Assembly: GCA_022827195.1 (NCBI GenBank)
Contig: JAJDTL010000006.1
Span: 1-64,000 of the forward strand
DNA length: 64,000 nucleotides
Direction: 5' to 3'
Source: Caldilineaceae bacterium
Lineage (GTDB): Bacteria > Chloroflexota > Anaerolineae > Caldilineales > Caldilineaceae
This document shows positions 41,678 to 53,617 of this stretch, one piece after another. A program made the position numbers and the translations under genes. The notes beneath the pieces were generated by a model. That model was not told the origin of the DNA. It was given only the letters and a program-made list of their open reading frames with translations, and did no database searches. The first letter of the stretch is position 1, and every line of letters begins with the position of its first letter.

Positions 41678-42571
41678 TTATCCAGCCAGCTCCGGCAGAA
41701 CCGTCGCCGCGAACAGATACGAGCCCTCTACGCGCGGCAGGTCGGCGATATTGACCGTGATGCGGCGGGCACCCTGCTTGACGATCCGCAGCAGTGCGTC
41801 TGTCACCTGCGCGGGCGTTCCTTCGATTGTGCCCTCGCCGGAGGGACGCACGTCCGGGTCGTCCCTCAGCCGCTGCAGCTCGCGCTCGTTGTCGGCGATC
41901 AGAACGCTGACGTGGGCCACCTGTAGGATCTCGTCATAGTCCCGTCCGACCGCGCGGCAATGCTCCTGCAACACCGACTGCTTGTGGGCATAGGTCTCCA
42001 CGTCGGGGCAGACGTAGTTCCACCAGTCGGCCTGCTCCGCCACCACGCGCAGCAGGTATTTCTCCCCACCGCCGCCAACCATGATCGGCGGGACGGGCTC
42101 CGGCTTCGGCTCGCAGTACGCGTTCTCCATGCGGTAATGTTTGCCGGCGAAGTTGACCGGCGTATCGGTCCACATCGCGCGCAGAATCTGGATCGCTTCG
42201 GCCAGCTGCTCGATGCGTACGCGCGCCCTGGGAAACGGCCAGCCGTAGCCCAGGTACTCCTCCTCGTTCCAGCCAGCCCCGATTCCAATCACGACACGCC
42301 CGCCGGAGTAGGTCTGGGCGGTCGCGGCCATCTTGGCCAGGTGGGCCGGGTTGCGAAAGCTGTTGCACAGCACGTCGTGGCCCACCAGTTTGTCCGGGTA
42401 ACGGGCCAGCGCATAGACTGCCGTTGTCCACCCCTCGCCTACAATGTGCCCGTTGTACTGCACGTGATCGGGGAACCAGAGCGAATCGAACGGGTGGATG
42501 ATCTGGTCGAGATACGGGAAAAGTTCGGCTACGTGGCGGGACCAGGTGTTTAAGCCCACGGGAATACCCAT
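41678..42571 (-). CDS. LLM-class (F420-dependent type) oxidoreductase
   Basis: About 297 residues from ATG 42571, which has an AGGAGG site six bases upstream. It starts GIPVGLNTWSRHVAELFPYL and has DSLWFPDHVQYNG, GHDVLCNSFRNPAHLAKMA, GRVVIGIGAGWNEEEYLGYG and PIMVGGGGEKYLLRVVAEQADWWN, all typical of bacterial luciferase-like flavin/F420 enzymes. The longer frame to 42775 is not needed. The substrate is unknown. F420 use would fit Chloroflexota but needs cofactor-synthesis genes elsewhere. Confidence 0.9.
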   Translation of the reverse strand: MGIPVGLNTWSRHVAELFPYLDQIIHPFDSLWFPDHVQYNGHIVGEGWTTAVYALARYPDKLVGHDVLCNSFRNPAHLAKMAATAQTYSGGRVVIGIGAGWNEEEYLGYGWPFPRARVRIEQLAEAIQILRAMWTDTPVNFAGKHYRMENAYCEPKPEPVPPIMVGGGGEKYLLRVVAEQADWWNYVCPDVETYAHKQSVLQEHCRAVGRDYDEILQVAHVSVLIADNERELQRLRDDPDVRPSGEGTIEGTPAQVTDALLRIVKQGARRITVNIADLPRVEGSYLFAATVLPELAG

Positions 42572-42825
42572 GCTGACCTCCTGAGTGGCGGCGCACACGA
42601 CCCTCTGCAGGGAAACGGACGCGCGGGTCGCGGATGAACTGTTGGTTGGCGGAACCGGCGATACCCTGCCGGCTTGCGTTTCGAAAACGATTCCTCCACA
42701 ATCATACCAGAGGAGAGACAAAGATCCTCCAGCCTCGGAAAGTCGTCGCGGCTGAGCTATCTCCCCGGCTTTCACACTCTGCGGGCTTTACCCCGCACGG
42801 AGAATCGATAACAGGAGAGAAGCCG

Positions 42826-43473
42826 ATGGCTTTTGAAGTGTATGACTTTCGTGACGTAGACAAGAACGTGCTGGTTACGCCTGAGATCCGGGCGCGCCTC
42901 TATCACATGGCGCCGGGCCAGGTAGACCGCCGCCACAGCCACGATCTCGGCCACGAAATCTTTCTAATCCTGGAAGGCAGGGCCGAATTCATGATCGCCG
43001 GACACGTCGAAGTGCTGGAGCCGGGGCAGATGTGCATCGCCCTGGCCGACGAGATTCACCAGGTGCGCAACCTGCTCCCCGACAAGCGCACGGTCATGTT
43101 CCTGTCGGTGACGCCCCACATCCAGCCGACGCACACCGGGCGCGACGCGGACGGCGCCGCGCACCCGCCGGCCTTTCGCCCCAATAGCTTCTATGATGAC
43201 CTCGACGACACGCGGCCAGTCGACAATTTACTGGATGAATTTGTGCATGGCGCGGACGCCCTCGCCGGCGAGGCCCGCCAGGCGGCCGATACCCACGCGC
43301 GGCAGTCCGAAATCTGGCGCCAGGCCGCAGCGAGTGGAAAGTTGGATGAAGCAGTGGCCGCGCGCAATGCGATGTGGGATGCCGTTTACAGCCTGCACAG
43401 CAAGCTTTTCAGCCTGGACGTTCTTTGGAATAGATTGGGGCCACGTGCGGACGAGAATGGCGCTGGAGAATAA
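42826..43473 (+). CDS. Cupin-domain protein with helical C-terminus
   Basis: About 215 residues from ATG 42826, preceded by ACAGGAGAGAAG. The cupin motifs are DRRHSHDLGHEIFLILEG (His, His, Glu) and LEPGQMCIALADEIHQVRN. From residue about 135, a mostly helical, charged region (LLDEFVHGADALAGEARQ) follows that is not part of a standard cupin. A metal-dependent role is likely; the substrate is unknown. It is divergent from the F420-type enzyme gene. Confidence 0.83.
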   Translation: MAFEVYDFRDVDKNVLVTPEIRARLYHMAPGQVDRRHSHDLGHEIFLILEGRAEFMIAGHVEVLEPGQMCIALADEIHQVRNLLPDKRTVMFLSVTPHIQPTHTGRDADGAAHPPAFRPNSFYDDLDDTRPVDNLLDEFVHGADALAGEARQAADTHARQSEIWRQAAASGKLDEAVAARNAMWDAVYSLHSKLFSLDVLWNRLGPRADENGAGE

Positions 43474-43485
43474 CCGGGGCGGGCA

Positions 43486-44400
43486 CTAACAGCCGTCGGC
43501 AGCCCTTCGGTTGACCTCGTCGATAACTCCGTCTTTTTCTTCGGTGTTGTTTTCGGTGCAGAAAAGCGCGTCCTCGAGCAGGAAGGCGCATCCGGCGTAG
43601 AAGCGGATGCGCTCCCAGCAGCGGTTGATGCGCGGGTAGACTCTGGCGCAGCGCTGCAGAAACTCTTCGCCGTAGCAGACGCACAGACCGGCAAAGTCGA
43701 CCGCAGGGTCGCCGACGCCGGCGTGGCCGAAGTCGACAATCCCCGTTATCCGCTGCGACCCCTCGCTGTACAGGATATTGCTGGCGCCGAAGTCACCGTG
43801 CCGAAGCACGTCGGCATAGTCAAAACTGTCTGCGTTCTCCAGGAATGGGACGAACTGACCTTCCGTCCAGTCGCGGGCCTCGGCGTTCAGGCGGGGATAG
43901 ACGACGCGGCGGATTCGTGCGAAAACCTTGCTCCAGGCGGCCTGCGTTTCCGCCGGCTTCAACGGGTAGTCGATAGCTTGCGGCGGGATGGCGTGGAGCG
44001 TTTTCAGGAACGTTGCCAGATCAACCGCCAGACGGTCGAGCGCTCTGTCATCTTCGATCTGCGCGAATTTCTCAGGCCACAACGCTTCGCCCGCCAGTTT
44101 GCGGTAGCCGACAAAGGCCCGGCCCACCTTCTCATTGCTCGGGGCGTGGAAGATGTAGTGCGGCGTCGCCGTTGGGAGGTGCGGACCGACGGCGTCCAGG
44201 ATTGCCTGCTCGCGGCGCAGCGCGGCTACGCCGTCCGCGTACTTGGGAAAACGAAAGAGCAGCTCGTCGTTGACCAGAAGCAGGTCGTTGTTCTGGCCGG
44301 CCCGATAGAGTACGCCCGTACTGATCGTCAGTTTGGGATAGGCGGCGGCGATCCCTTCCAGATATAGTCGCTGTCTGTCCTTTATGTCCGCGTAGGTCAT
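43486..44400 (-). CDS. Aminoglycoside phosphotransferase-family kinase
   Basis: 304 residues. LLLVNDELLFRFPKYADG gives the N-lobe. LRHGDFGASNILYSEG near residue 202 is the catalytic loop (Brenner-type H-G-D-x4-N), and GIVDFGHAGVGDPAVDFAGL near 222 the metal-binding DFG-like segment. The family phosphorylates antibiotics, choline, homoserine and other small molecules, so resistance should not be assumed. It lies just downstream of the DUF255 gene on the same strand. Confidence 0.87.
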   Translation of the reverse strand: MTYADIKDRQRLYLEGIAAAYPKLTISTGVLYRAGQNNDLLLVNDELLFRFPKYADGVAALRREQAILDAVGPHLPTATPHYIFHAPSNEKVGRAFVGYRKLAGEALWPEKFAQIEDDRALDRLAVDLATFLKTLHAIPPQAIDYPLKPAETQAAWSKVFARIRRVVYPRLNAEARDWTEGQFVPFLENADSFDYADVLRHGDFGASNILYSEGSQRITGIVDFGHAGVGDPAVDFAGLCVCYGEEFLQRCARVYPRINRCWERIRFYAGCAFLLEDALFCTENNTEEKDGVIDEVNRRAADGC

Positions 44401-44433
44401 CGTTGCTTGTGTAAGGGTCCTCGTTGTTTCTCT

Positions 44434-46506
<2,073 letters not shown>

Positions 46507-46877
46507 GTCGACTCCCTTGGCGCAGCTGCGCGCCGGCGTAAGTGCGTATGTGTAAAGGCAATTATAGCCAGTGGACCCTGCCGCGTCGAATCAGAATGTG
46601 GCGCCGGCATGGTCTCAAAACGTATTGACAGCTACCGACGGGGGTGCTACTATGCTGCTATTCTTCACGTTCAAGCGTTGCCAGACGGGACTTCTGCAAT
46701 TCTGAATCCGTGGAGAAAGTTCTCCCACAAAGAAGGCTGTCAAGCAGACCGATCAGAGTCCTTTTCCGTGTTGCGGTTTGCGAGAGTTGCATCAGACTGA
46801 AACCGTCTTGTCGAATTCGCTTGAATGTCTGTACATTGTTGTATGGACTGGCAACATCGAATTAAGGAGACTCCAGC
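46507..46877. other. Divergent intergenic region carrying the ABC-locus promoter
   Basis: No gene seen. The one clear signal is the promoter at 46625-46653. It leaves a leader of about 215 bases before the first binding-protein gene, and I see no known riboswitch pattern in it. Confidence 0.5.
46625..46653 (+). promoter_or_regulatory. Predicted sigma-70-like promoter of the ABC transporter locus
   Basis: TTGACA at 46625-46630 and TACTAT at 46648-46653 with a 17-base spacer. Confidence 0.65.
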
Positions 46878-48641
46878 ATGACAAACAAGAAGATGTTTCT
46901 TCTGGCAACGCTTCTGGTGGGCGCGTTGATTCTGGCGGGTTGTCCTCAACCCACGCCGGTAGTCCAAACGGTCAAGGAAACGGTGATCGTGACCCAGACG
47001 GAGGAGGTTGAAGTTGAGGTAGTAGTGACCCCGACCCCTGTGCCGCCGGTACAGGGCGGAGTTTGGGTGGAAGGATCGAGCGCCGACGCCTCAATACTGA
47101 ATCCGATTTTGGCGGCGGACGCCGCCAGTTTCGACATTCTCGGCTGGTTCTTCCCCGGTCTCTTGGGGCAGGATCCGTTCAGCGGCGCGATTGTACCCAC
47201 TGAGATGGCGGAGAGCTGGGATGTGTCCGAAGATGGGCTGGTCTGGACCTTCCATCTGCAAGACGGTGTGATCTGGTCGGATGGCGAGCAGGTGACGGCA
47301 GCCGACTTCAAGTTCACCTATGACGCCATCGCCAGCGACCTGGTCGAAACGCCGCGCAAGGCGAATCTGGACAATATTGAAAGCATCGAGGTGCTGGATC
47401 CGCTTACAATCCGCGTTACCTACGGTGAGGTCAAGTGTGACGCGTTGAATAACCTCGGTCTGGGCTGGCTGCCGAGCCATCTCTATGCCGAGGATTACAG
47501 TGATGTGATGGACACGCCTTTGAACGAGGCGCCTACCGTCAGCGCGGGCCCGTTTGTATTCAATGAGTGGATGCGGGACGACAACGCGACCGTGCTGCGC
47601 AACGACACCTACTGGAAGGGCGCGCCCAACATGGACGGGTGGATCTACAAGATCGTTCCTGACCCTGGCGCGCGGCTGGCCCAGTTGCAGACCGGTGAAT
47701 TGGACCTGATCGGTGTGCAGCCTGAGCAGCTGACCACCGTGCAGCTTGATTCCAGTCTGAACCTGCACACGTACAAGGACGACGGCTACAGCTACATCGG
47801 CCTGAACCTGGCCAACCCGGAGAACCCGCAGGCCGGTCAGGATGAGGAGGGCAATCTGATTGAGCAGGACCCGCATCCGATCCTGGGTGATCTGGCCGTG
47901 CGCCAGGCGATAGCCCATGCGCTGGATTACGAGACGATAATCAGCAAGGTCTACCTGGGACAGGGCTATCAGATCGCATCGAATGTGCTGCCCGCCGTCG
48001 GGTGGGCCCACGACCCGTCCATCCAGCCGTATGCCTTCGACACGGAGTTGGCGGCGCGGATTCTGGAGGCGGCCGGCTGGACTGACAGCGACGCGGACGG
48101 TGTGCGGGAGTGCAACGGCTGCTCCACTGCGGAACAGGGCGTGGCGCTGACGATCAAGCTCCAGACGAATGCGGGCAATACGACGCGCGAAGATCTGGGC
48201 GCGCTCGTGCAGGATCAGCTGAACAGCATCGGTTTCGACATCCAGTTTGAGGCGATTGAGTTCGGCACACTGGTGCAGGAGTTGTTGGGTCAGACGTTTG
48301 AGATGGTCATTATCGGTTGGACAGGCCTGGGCACCGACCCGAACGACGATTCTTTCTGGCATTCGAGGTTCGACACGCCGGGTAGCGGCTTCAACTTTGT
48401 CAGCTACCAGAATGCGCGCATCGATGAGCTGCTGGATCAGGGTGTGAGCGTTCCCGGTTGCGCGCCTGAGGACCGGGCGCCGCTGTACCAGGAGATTCAG
48501 CAGATTATACATGACGACATTCCATACGTCTTTGTGACCGGCTCGGTTGGCAATACCGGTTACTCCGGTAAGTTCAACGGGACCGACCCGGGGCCGTGGA
48601 GCTTCTACCACAACATCCAGACCTGGTCGTTGGCGGAGTAG
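46878..48641 (+). CDS. ABC transporter substrate-binding lipoprotein, family 5 (peptide/nickel/opine type)
   Basis: 587 residues. A signal peptide ends in the lipobox LAGC near residue 24, then a Thr/Val/Pro/Glu linker and the family-5 fold in normal order: IVPTEMAESWDVSEDGLVWTFHLQDGVIWSD, AGPFVFNEWMRDDNATVLRN, IVPDPGARLAQLQTGELDLI, then GDLAVRQAIAHALDYETIIS near residue 335. It binds a peptide or other oligomeric solute outside the membrane. A strong promoter lies upstream. Permease genes follow, but no ATPase gene until 56191. Confidence 0.93.
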   Translation: MTNKKMFLLATLLVGALILAGCPQPTPVVQTVKETVIVTQTEEVEVEVVVTPTPVPPVQGGVWVEGSSADASILNPILAADAASFDILGWFFPGLLGQDPFSGAIVPTEMAESWDVSEDGLVWTFHLQDGVIWSDGEQVTAADFKFTYDAIASDLVETPRKANLDNIESIEVLDPLTIRVTYGEVKCDALNNLGLGWLPSHLYAEDYSDVMDTPLNEAPTVSAGPFVFNEWMRDDNATVLRNDTYWKGAPNMDGWIYKIVPDPGARLAQLQTGELDLIGVQPEQLTTVQLDSSLNLHTYKDDGYSYIGLNLANPENPQAGQDEEGNLIEQDPHPILGDLAVRQAIAHALDYETIISKVYLGQGYQIASNVLPAVGWAHDPSIQPYAFDTELAARILEAAGWTDSDADGVRECNGCSTAEQGVALTIKLQTNAGNTTREDLGALVQDQLNSIGFDIQFEAIEFGTLVQELLGQTFEMVIIGWTGLGTDPNDDSFWHSRFDTPGSGFNFVSYQNARIDELLDQGVSVPGCAPEDRAPLYQEIQQIIHDDIPYVFVTGSVGNTGYSGKFNGTDPGPWSFYHNIQTWSLAE

Positions 48642-48797
48642 GCTGTGTAACCAGCCGGCGGCCGTGGAGCGGAGGGCCGGAGAGATGATTGCAGTGCGCT
48701 AGCCGCTGCCCCCCAAAGTTATGAGTTGCGCCTACCGCCCGCATCTCCTCCGCCCCTTTTCGCAGCTGGAGGGGCGTTCTAGGAAACCATCCGATTT

Positions 48798-49862
48798 ATG
48801 GCACGCTTCGTCGTTCGCCGCCTGCTGCAGGCGATTCCAACGCTCCTGGGTGTTAGCGTCATCAGCTTTGCAATTGTGTACAACTCTCCCGGCGACCCTG
48901 TTCTCATCCGCACATTCGATCCGAACATTACACCGGAGAGTCGCGAGATTCTACGACGCCAGCTGGGGCTGGACCAGCACTGGACGCTGCAATATGTCAG
49001 CTGGCTGACCGGAATCACGCTGCGGAGGGGAGATGTCGCGCAAGAGTTTACACGTAGAGGAACAGGATGTACCTACGTTGCCGGTGTTCACGCGACCATT
49101 TGCGACAATGGCGGCGGCATACTTCGGGGGAACCTGGGCACAAGCATTGCCACCAACCAGGCGGTCTGGGATCGTCTTACAGAGCGGATGCCCGCGACCT
49201 TTCGGCTTGGTTTCTGGGCGCTGCTTGTCTCGCTCGTAGTCGGTGTGTCACTGGGCGTGCTCAGCGCCGTTCACCAGGGATCGATTCTCGATAACGCGTT
49301 GCGCGTGTTGGCGGTTATGGGGAACGCTCTGCCGAACTTCTGGTTCGGGCTTCTGCTGATTCTGGTCTTCGGCGTCGTGCTGGGCTGGCTGCCAACCGGC
49401 GGCAGGCAGAGCGTGTCGCTGACTAATGAGTTTGACCTGGTGGACAGGCTCAGGCACCTGGTCCTGCCGACGTTAGTTCTGGCGTTTGGGGGCATCGCTA
49501 GCCTCAGCCGGTATATGCGGACGGAGACGCTTGAGGTAATCAGGACCGACTACATACGCATGGCGAGGGCCAAAGGCCTGGCGGCCAGACGAATCTGGTT
49601 CATCCATGCCCTGCGCAACGCCCTGATCCCTCTGATGACGATTCTTGGCCCGGCGATACTGGGCATTCTCTCGGGCGCAGTTGTAACGGAGACCGTCTTC
49701 TCCTGGCCGGGTACGGGGCGGTTGACCTTCAGCGCCGCCGTACAGCGGGACTACCCCACGGTTTTGGGCGCGGTGATGTTTTTCTCGTTGTTGACGATCC
49801 TGGGAAACCTGCTTTCCGACATACTCTACGGCGTCGTGGATCCCCGAGTGCGGCTGGCTTGA
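48798..49862 (+). CDS. ABC transporter permease, DppB type (module 1)
   Basis: 354 residues. It begins ARFVVRRLLQAIPTLLGVSVISF and has about six membrane segments and the EAA-loop sequence DYIRMARAKGLAARRIWFIHALRNALIPL near residue 250. Between the first and second segments it has a longer periplasmic stretch (about residues 75-115) with two Cys and GGGILRGNLGTS. It partners the DppC-type permease 19 bases downstream. Confidence 0.92.
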   Translation: MARFVVRRLLQAIPTLLGVSVISFAIVYNSPGDPVLIRTFDPNITPESREILRRQLGLDQHWTLQYVSWLTGITLRRGDVAQEFTRRGTGCTYVAGVHATICDNGGGILRGNLGTSIATNQAVWDRLTERMPATFRLGFWALLVSLVVGVSLGVLSAVHQGSILDNALRVLAVMGNALPNFWFGLLLILVFGVVLGWLPTGGRQSVSLTNEFDLVDRLRHLVLPTLVLAFGGIASLSRYMRTETLEVIRTDYIRMARAKGLAARRIWFIHALRNALIPLMTILGPAILGILSGAVVTETVFSWPGTGRLTFSAAVQRDYPTVLGAVMFFSLLTILGNLLSDILYGVVDPRVRLA

Positions 49863-49881
49863 ACCCGGCGGGGTTGGTTAC

Positions 49882-50910
49882 ATGGCGGTAACGCAAGCAG
49901 ACGGCGCGGTTCTCGGGGCTCTGCAGGGCAATGCCGGTCTTCGCTCGAAGCCGCGTACCTACTGGTCGATGGCGATCGAGTCCCTTCGCCGGGACAAGAT
50001 AACACTGGCTGCAATCGGCTTCCTGCTGGTCATGGCGATTCTGTCCCTGTCCGCTTCGGCTATCGCTGGGCGCATTGGCGTAGGGCCGAACGATACCAAC
50101 ATCGACAATGCCTTCCAGCAACCCTATCTGGTCCCATACATTGGGTGGCGCACCGGACGAGATCCGACCACCGCTCCGCTGATGCTGGGAAAGTCCGGCG
50201 GCACTGCCCACTGGCTGGGAACCGACCAGCTCGGCCGCGATCAGTTTGTGCGGCTTCTGTATGGCGGACGGGTCAGCCTCGGCATCGCCTTTGCCGCCGC
50301 GGCCCTGACGCTGGTACTGGGGGTGACCGTTGGCACGGTGGCAGGCTATTTCGGGGGAGCGGTTGATGACCTGATCATCTGGTTCATCAACACCTTCGTT
50401 TCCATTCCCGGCATCTATCTGCTTATAATCGTTACAGCGATCTTCAAGCCGAATCCGATTACGTTGACGCTTTTCCTCGGGCTGTTGGGCTGGTTTGGCA
50501 CGGCGCGGCTGATTCGAGGCAACGTCTTCAAAGTGCGGGCGCTGGACTTTGTTCTGGCGGCGAGGTCGGTGGGCACACGCGACGCCCGCGTCATGCTCCA
50601 ACATGTGGTCCCCAACAGCCTGCCGATCATTATCGTCAACGCCGCGATCGACATAGGGGGCCTGATCCTGGTCGAATCCGCGCTCAGTTTTCTGGGATTG
50701 GGCGTACAGCCGCCTACCGCTACCTGGGGTAGTATGCTCAAAAGGGCAAACAACTTCATGTTCCTGCGCCATCCGGAGACCGAGGCCTTTGTCGCGTTGC
50801 ATCTCCTGGTTGGCCCCGGCCTGTTGATCTTTCTAACAGTTCTTGCGTTGTATCTCACCGGAGACGGACTGCGGGATGCGCTGGATCCGATGATGAAGAA
50901 CATACGGTAA
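49882..50910 (+). CDS. ABC transporter permease, DppC type (module 1)
   Basis: 342 residues with an N-terminal cytoplasmic stretch, SLRRDKITLAAIGFLLVM as the first membrane segment, HWLGTDQLGRDQFVRLLYGGRVSL near 110 (the usual DppC signature) and the EAA loop LDFVLAARSVGTRDARVMLQHVVPNSLP near 220. It forms the transmembrane pair with the preceding permease. It needs an ATPase pair; the only one in the locus is at 56191-58291. Confidence 0.92.
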   Translation: MAVTQADGAVLGALQGNAGLRSKPRTYWSMAIESLRRDKITLAAIGFLLVMAILSLSASAIAGRIGVGPNDTNIDNAFQQPYLVPYIGWRTGRDPTTAPLMLGKSGGTAHWLGTDQLGRDQFVRLLYGGRVSLGIAFAAAALTLVLGVTVGTVAGYFGGAVDDLIIWFINTFVSIPGIYLLIIVTAIFKPNPITLTLFLGLLGWFGTARLIRGNVFKVRALDFVLAARSVGTRDARVMLQHVVPNSLPIIIVNAAIDIGGLILVESALSFLGLGVQPPTATWGSMLKRANNFMFLRHPETEAFVALHLLVGPGLLIFLTVLALYLTGDGLRDALDPMMKNIR

Positions 50911-50929
50911 ACGCCCAATGTGTACGCAT

Positions 50930-50988
50930 CCGCGCCGGATGAGGCCGTTATCCGGCGCGGCTAGCGGCGACTGTCCATTTAACAGTCG
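50930..50988 (+). terminator. Two consecutive hairpins between the two halves of the ABC locus
   Basis: Hairpin one is an 11-bp perfect stem (50930-50940 with 50950-50960, 9-base loop). Hairpin two is a 7-bp perfect stem (50968-50974 with 50982-50988). Neither has a strong T-run. They may stabilise or end the upstream transcript just before the second binding-protein gene. Confidence 0.5.
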
Positions 50989-51021
50989 TTGTCATCTAAT
51001 GAACGAAAAGGAGATAAGCCC

Positions 51022-53595
51022 ATGAGACCAACCCGATTTTCCCTACTTGCGATCCTGCTGATCGTCGCGCTGATCTTCGCGGCGTGCGGCCCGTCCGGCC
51101 AACCCGACGCGGCCGAGGAGCCGGCAGCGCCTGTCCAGGAGGAACAGGCCGCCGCCGAGGAAGAGGAGGAGCAGGAGGAAGCGGTCGCCGAGGAGGAGAA
51201 AGCCGAAGAAGAAGCCCCCGCCATGATGAGCGACCGCGCGGGCGCCTGGGTGGATGAAGTGATCGCGGTCGAAGAGCCGTCAGCGGCTGCGGCCGTCACG
51301 CGTATGGATCTTGGGGAGATCGACGCCTACGCGTTCTCCATCAGCGATGCCGAGGTCTACGCCACGGTCCAGGGGATGGACAGCCTGACCTATTCCAACT
51401 CCTTCGGTGTGTACGCGGAGCTAACCTTCAACCCCTCCGGGCCGGTATTTGACGGTACAGGTAAACTCAACCCGTTTGCCGTGCCGCGCATCCGCGAGGC
51501 CATGAACTACCTGGTTGATCGCGATTTCATTTCCCAGGAGATCTACGGTGGGTTGGCATCGCCGCGCTATATGGCCATCACCAACGCCTTCCCCGACTAT
51601 GCTCGCCTGGTTGATATCGTGCGGCAGCTTGAGTTGGAGTATGCTCACAACCCGGAGAAGGCGGCCGAGATCATCACCGAGGAGATGGAGGCCCTCGGCG
51701 CCGTGATGGAACACGGTGTTTGGCACTATGAAGGCGAGGAAGTCGAGATCATCTTCCTCATCCGCACCGAGGATGAGCGCAAGGAGATCGGAGACTACGT
51801 ATCCACAATGCTTGAGGACCTGGGCTTTAGCGTCGTTCGCGACTATAAGACCGCCGCGGAGGCCTCCCCAATCTGGATCCGGACTGAGCCCGCCGAAGGG
51901 CTATTCCACATCTACACGGGCGGCTGGATTACAACCGCAATCAGCCGCGATCAGGCCGGCAATTTCGACTTCTTCTATACGAACCGCGGCCTGCCTTTCC
52001 CGCTATGGCAGGCATACACGCCTTCGGAAGAGTTCGACGCTACCTCCGAAAAGCTGGACCTGCGCGATTTCACCACCATGGAAGAACGGCGTGATCTCTT
52101 CGCCGACGTTCTCGCCCTCTCCATGCAGGACTCGGTGCGCGTCTGGTTGGTGAACCAGCTCGGCTTCACCGCCTACAGAAACGACATCTCAGTTTCCACA
52201 GATCTGGCCGGTGGTCTGAATGGCGCCCGCCTGTGGCCCTACACGCTGCGCCGTGCCGGCGAAGAGGGCGGCTCGCTCACGATTGCCATGCCCAGCATGC
52301 TGCCTGAGCCCTGGAATCCTGTCGCAGGCACCAACTGGATCTACGACACGATGCTGATTCGCGCCACCGCGGACTTGGGCGCGATGCCCGACCCCTTCAC
52401 CGGTCTGCAGTGGCCGCAACGCATCGAGAGAGCGGAGGTAACAATCGCGGAAGGGTTGCCCGTCGGCAGCACACACGACTGGGTTGAACTGACCTTCGCT
52501 GAGCAGATCGAGGTTCCCGAAGATGCCTGGCTGGACTGGGACGCAGTCGAGCAGGAGTTCATCACTGTTGGCGAACGGCATCCCGACGGGTTGACCGCCA
52601 ACGTCAAGAGTGTCGTCTATTATCCTGCCGATCTGTTCGACGTTACCTGGCACGACGGCAGCCAGTTGAGTCTGGCCGACATTGTGCTCGACATGATCAC
52701 GACCTTCGATCTGGCCAAGGAAGAAAGTGCAGTCTTCGATGAGGCCCAGGTGCCAAGTCTCAGCAACTTCCAGGGCCATTTCAGGGGTTATCGGATCGTG
52801 CAGGAAAATCCGCTCATTGTCGAGTATTACAGTGACCAGTTCTCCCTCGACGCCGAGTTGAACGTGGCTACATTCTTCCCCGGTACGCCGTGGCATTCGA
52901 TGACGGTTGGACTGCTGGCCGAGGCCGCCGGCGAACTGGCCTTCTCTTCGGACAAGGCCGGTGCCAACGAAGTGGAGTGGATGAGCTACATCGCGGGTCC
53001 TAGCCTGGAAGTTCTGGCCGGCCACCTCGAAGAAGCCACCGCCGGTGGTCATATCCCCTATGAAGCGACACTGGGCGACTACATCAGCGCCGAAGAGGCC
53101 GCTGCCCGTTGGGATAACCTCAGCGGCTGGTACGAAGACAAAGGTCACTTCTGGGTTGGCAATGGGCCCTTCTACCTGGAGAAGGCATTCACCACTGAGA
53201 AGACCGTCCAGTTGGTGCGCAACGAAGACTTCACCGATCCCGCCACCAAGTGGGAAGGGTTCGATGCGCCGATGATTGCCGAAGTATCGGTCGATGGGCC
53301 TGCCCGCGTGGCTTCCGGCGATGAGGCCACCTTCGAGGTGATGATCGACTTTGGCGGCGACGCCTATGCCATAGCCGACATCGACGAAGTCAAGTATCTC
53401 GTCTTTGACGCCCTTGGCGAACTGGCCCTCACCGGTACCGCCGAAGCGGTCGAGGATGGCCTCTGGCAGATCACCCTCAGCGCCGAGGATACGGCCGGTC
53501 TTGAGTCCGGCGCCAATAAGCTGGAGGTGGCGGTAGCGCCCCTGCGGGTCAGCATCCCCACCTTCTCGTCGCTCGAGTTTGTAACGACGAACTGA
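51022..53595 (+). CDS. ABC transporter substrate-binding lipoprotein, family 5, apparently circularly permuted
   Basis: 857 residues from ATG 51022 (ribosome site AAGGAGAT). The lipobox is FAAC, followed by a Glu/Ala-rich linker to about residue 70. The fold order is unusual: VDEVIAVEEPSAAAAVTRMD and NPFAVPRIREAMNYLVDRDF (residues about 75-170), normally the second half of the protein, come first. The usual first half (GGSLTIAMPSMLPEPWNPV near 416, DVTWHDGSQLSLADI near 540, GNGPFYLEK near 713) follows. An Ig-like C-terminal domain spans about 750-857. It should deliver its ligand to the permeases at 53691 and 54830. Confidence 0.88.
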   Translation: MRPTRFSLLAILLIVALIFAACGPSGQPDAAEEPAAPVQEEQAAAEEEEEQEEAVAEEEKAEEEAPAMMSDRAGAWVDEVIAVEEPSAAAAVTRMDLGEIDAYAFSISDAEVYATVQGMDSLTYSNSFGVYAELTFNPSGPVFDGTGKLNPFAVPRIREAMNYLVDRDFISQEIYGGLASPRYMAITNAFPDYARLVDIVRQLELEYAHNPEKAAEIITEEMEALGAVMEHGVWHYEGEEVEIIFLIRTEDERKEIGDYVSTMLEDLGFSVVRDYKTAAEASPIWIRTEPAEGLFHIYTGGWITTAISRDQAGNFDFFYTNRGLPFPLWQAYTPSEEFDATSEKLDLRDFTTMEERRDLFADVLALSMQDSVRVWLVNQLGFTAYRNDISVSTDLAGGLNGARLWPYTLRRAGEEGGSLTIAMPSMLPEPWNPVAGTNWIYDTMLIRATADLGAMPDPFTGLQWPQRIERAEVTIAEGLPVGSTHDWVELTFAEQIEVPEDAWLDWDAVEQEFITVGERHPDGLTANVKSVVYYPADLFDVTWHDGSQLSLADIVLDMITTFDLAKEESAVFDEAQVPSLSNFQGHFRGYRIVQENPLIVEYYSDQFSLDAELNVATFFPGTPWHSMTVGLLAEAAGELAFSSDKAGANEVEWMSYIAGPSLEVLAGHLEEATAGGHIPYEATLGDYISAEEAAARWDNLSGWYEDKGHFWVGNGPFYLEKAFTTEKTVQLVRNEDFTDPATKWEGFDAPMIAEVSVDGPARVASGDEATFEVMIDFGGDAYAIADIDEVKYLVFDALGELALTGTAEAVEDGLWQITLSAEDTAGLESGANKLEVAVAPLRVSIPTFSSLEFVTTN

Positions 53596-53617
53596 CAGTG
53601 AAGCAGTGAAACGATGC

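Noticed and set aside
43486..44400. Phosphotransferase considered as an antibiotic-resistance gene
   Set aside because: The family fold alone does not show aminoglycoside activity, and the neighbourhood holds no resistance or mobile genes.
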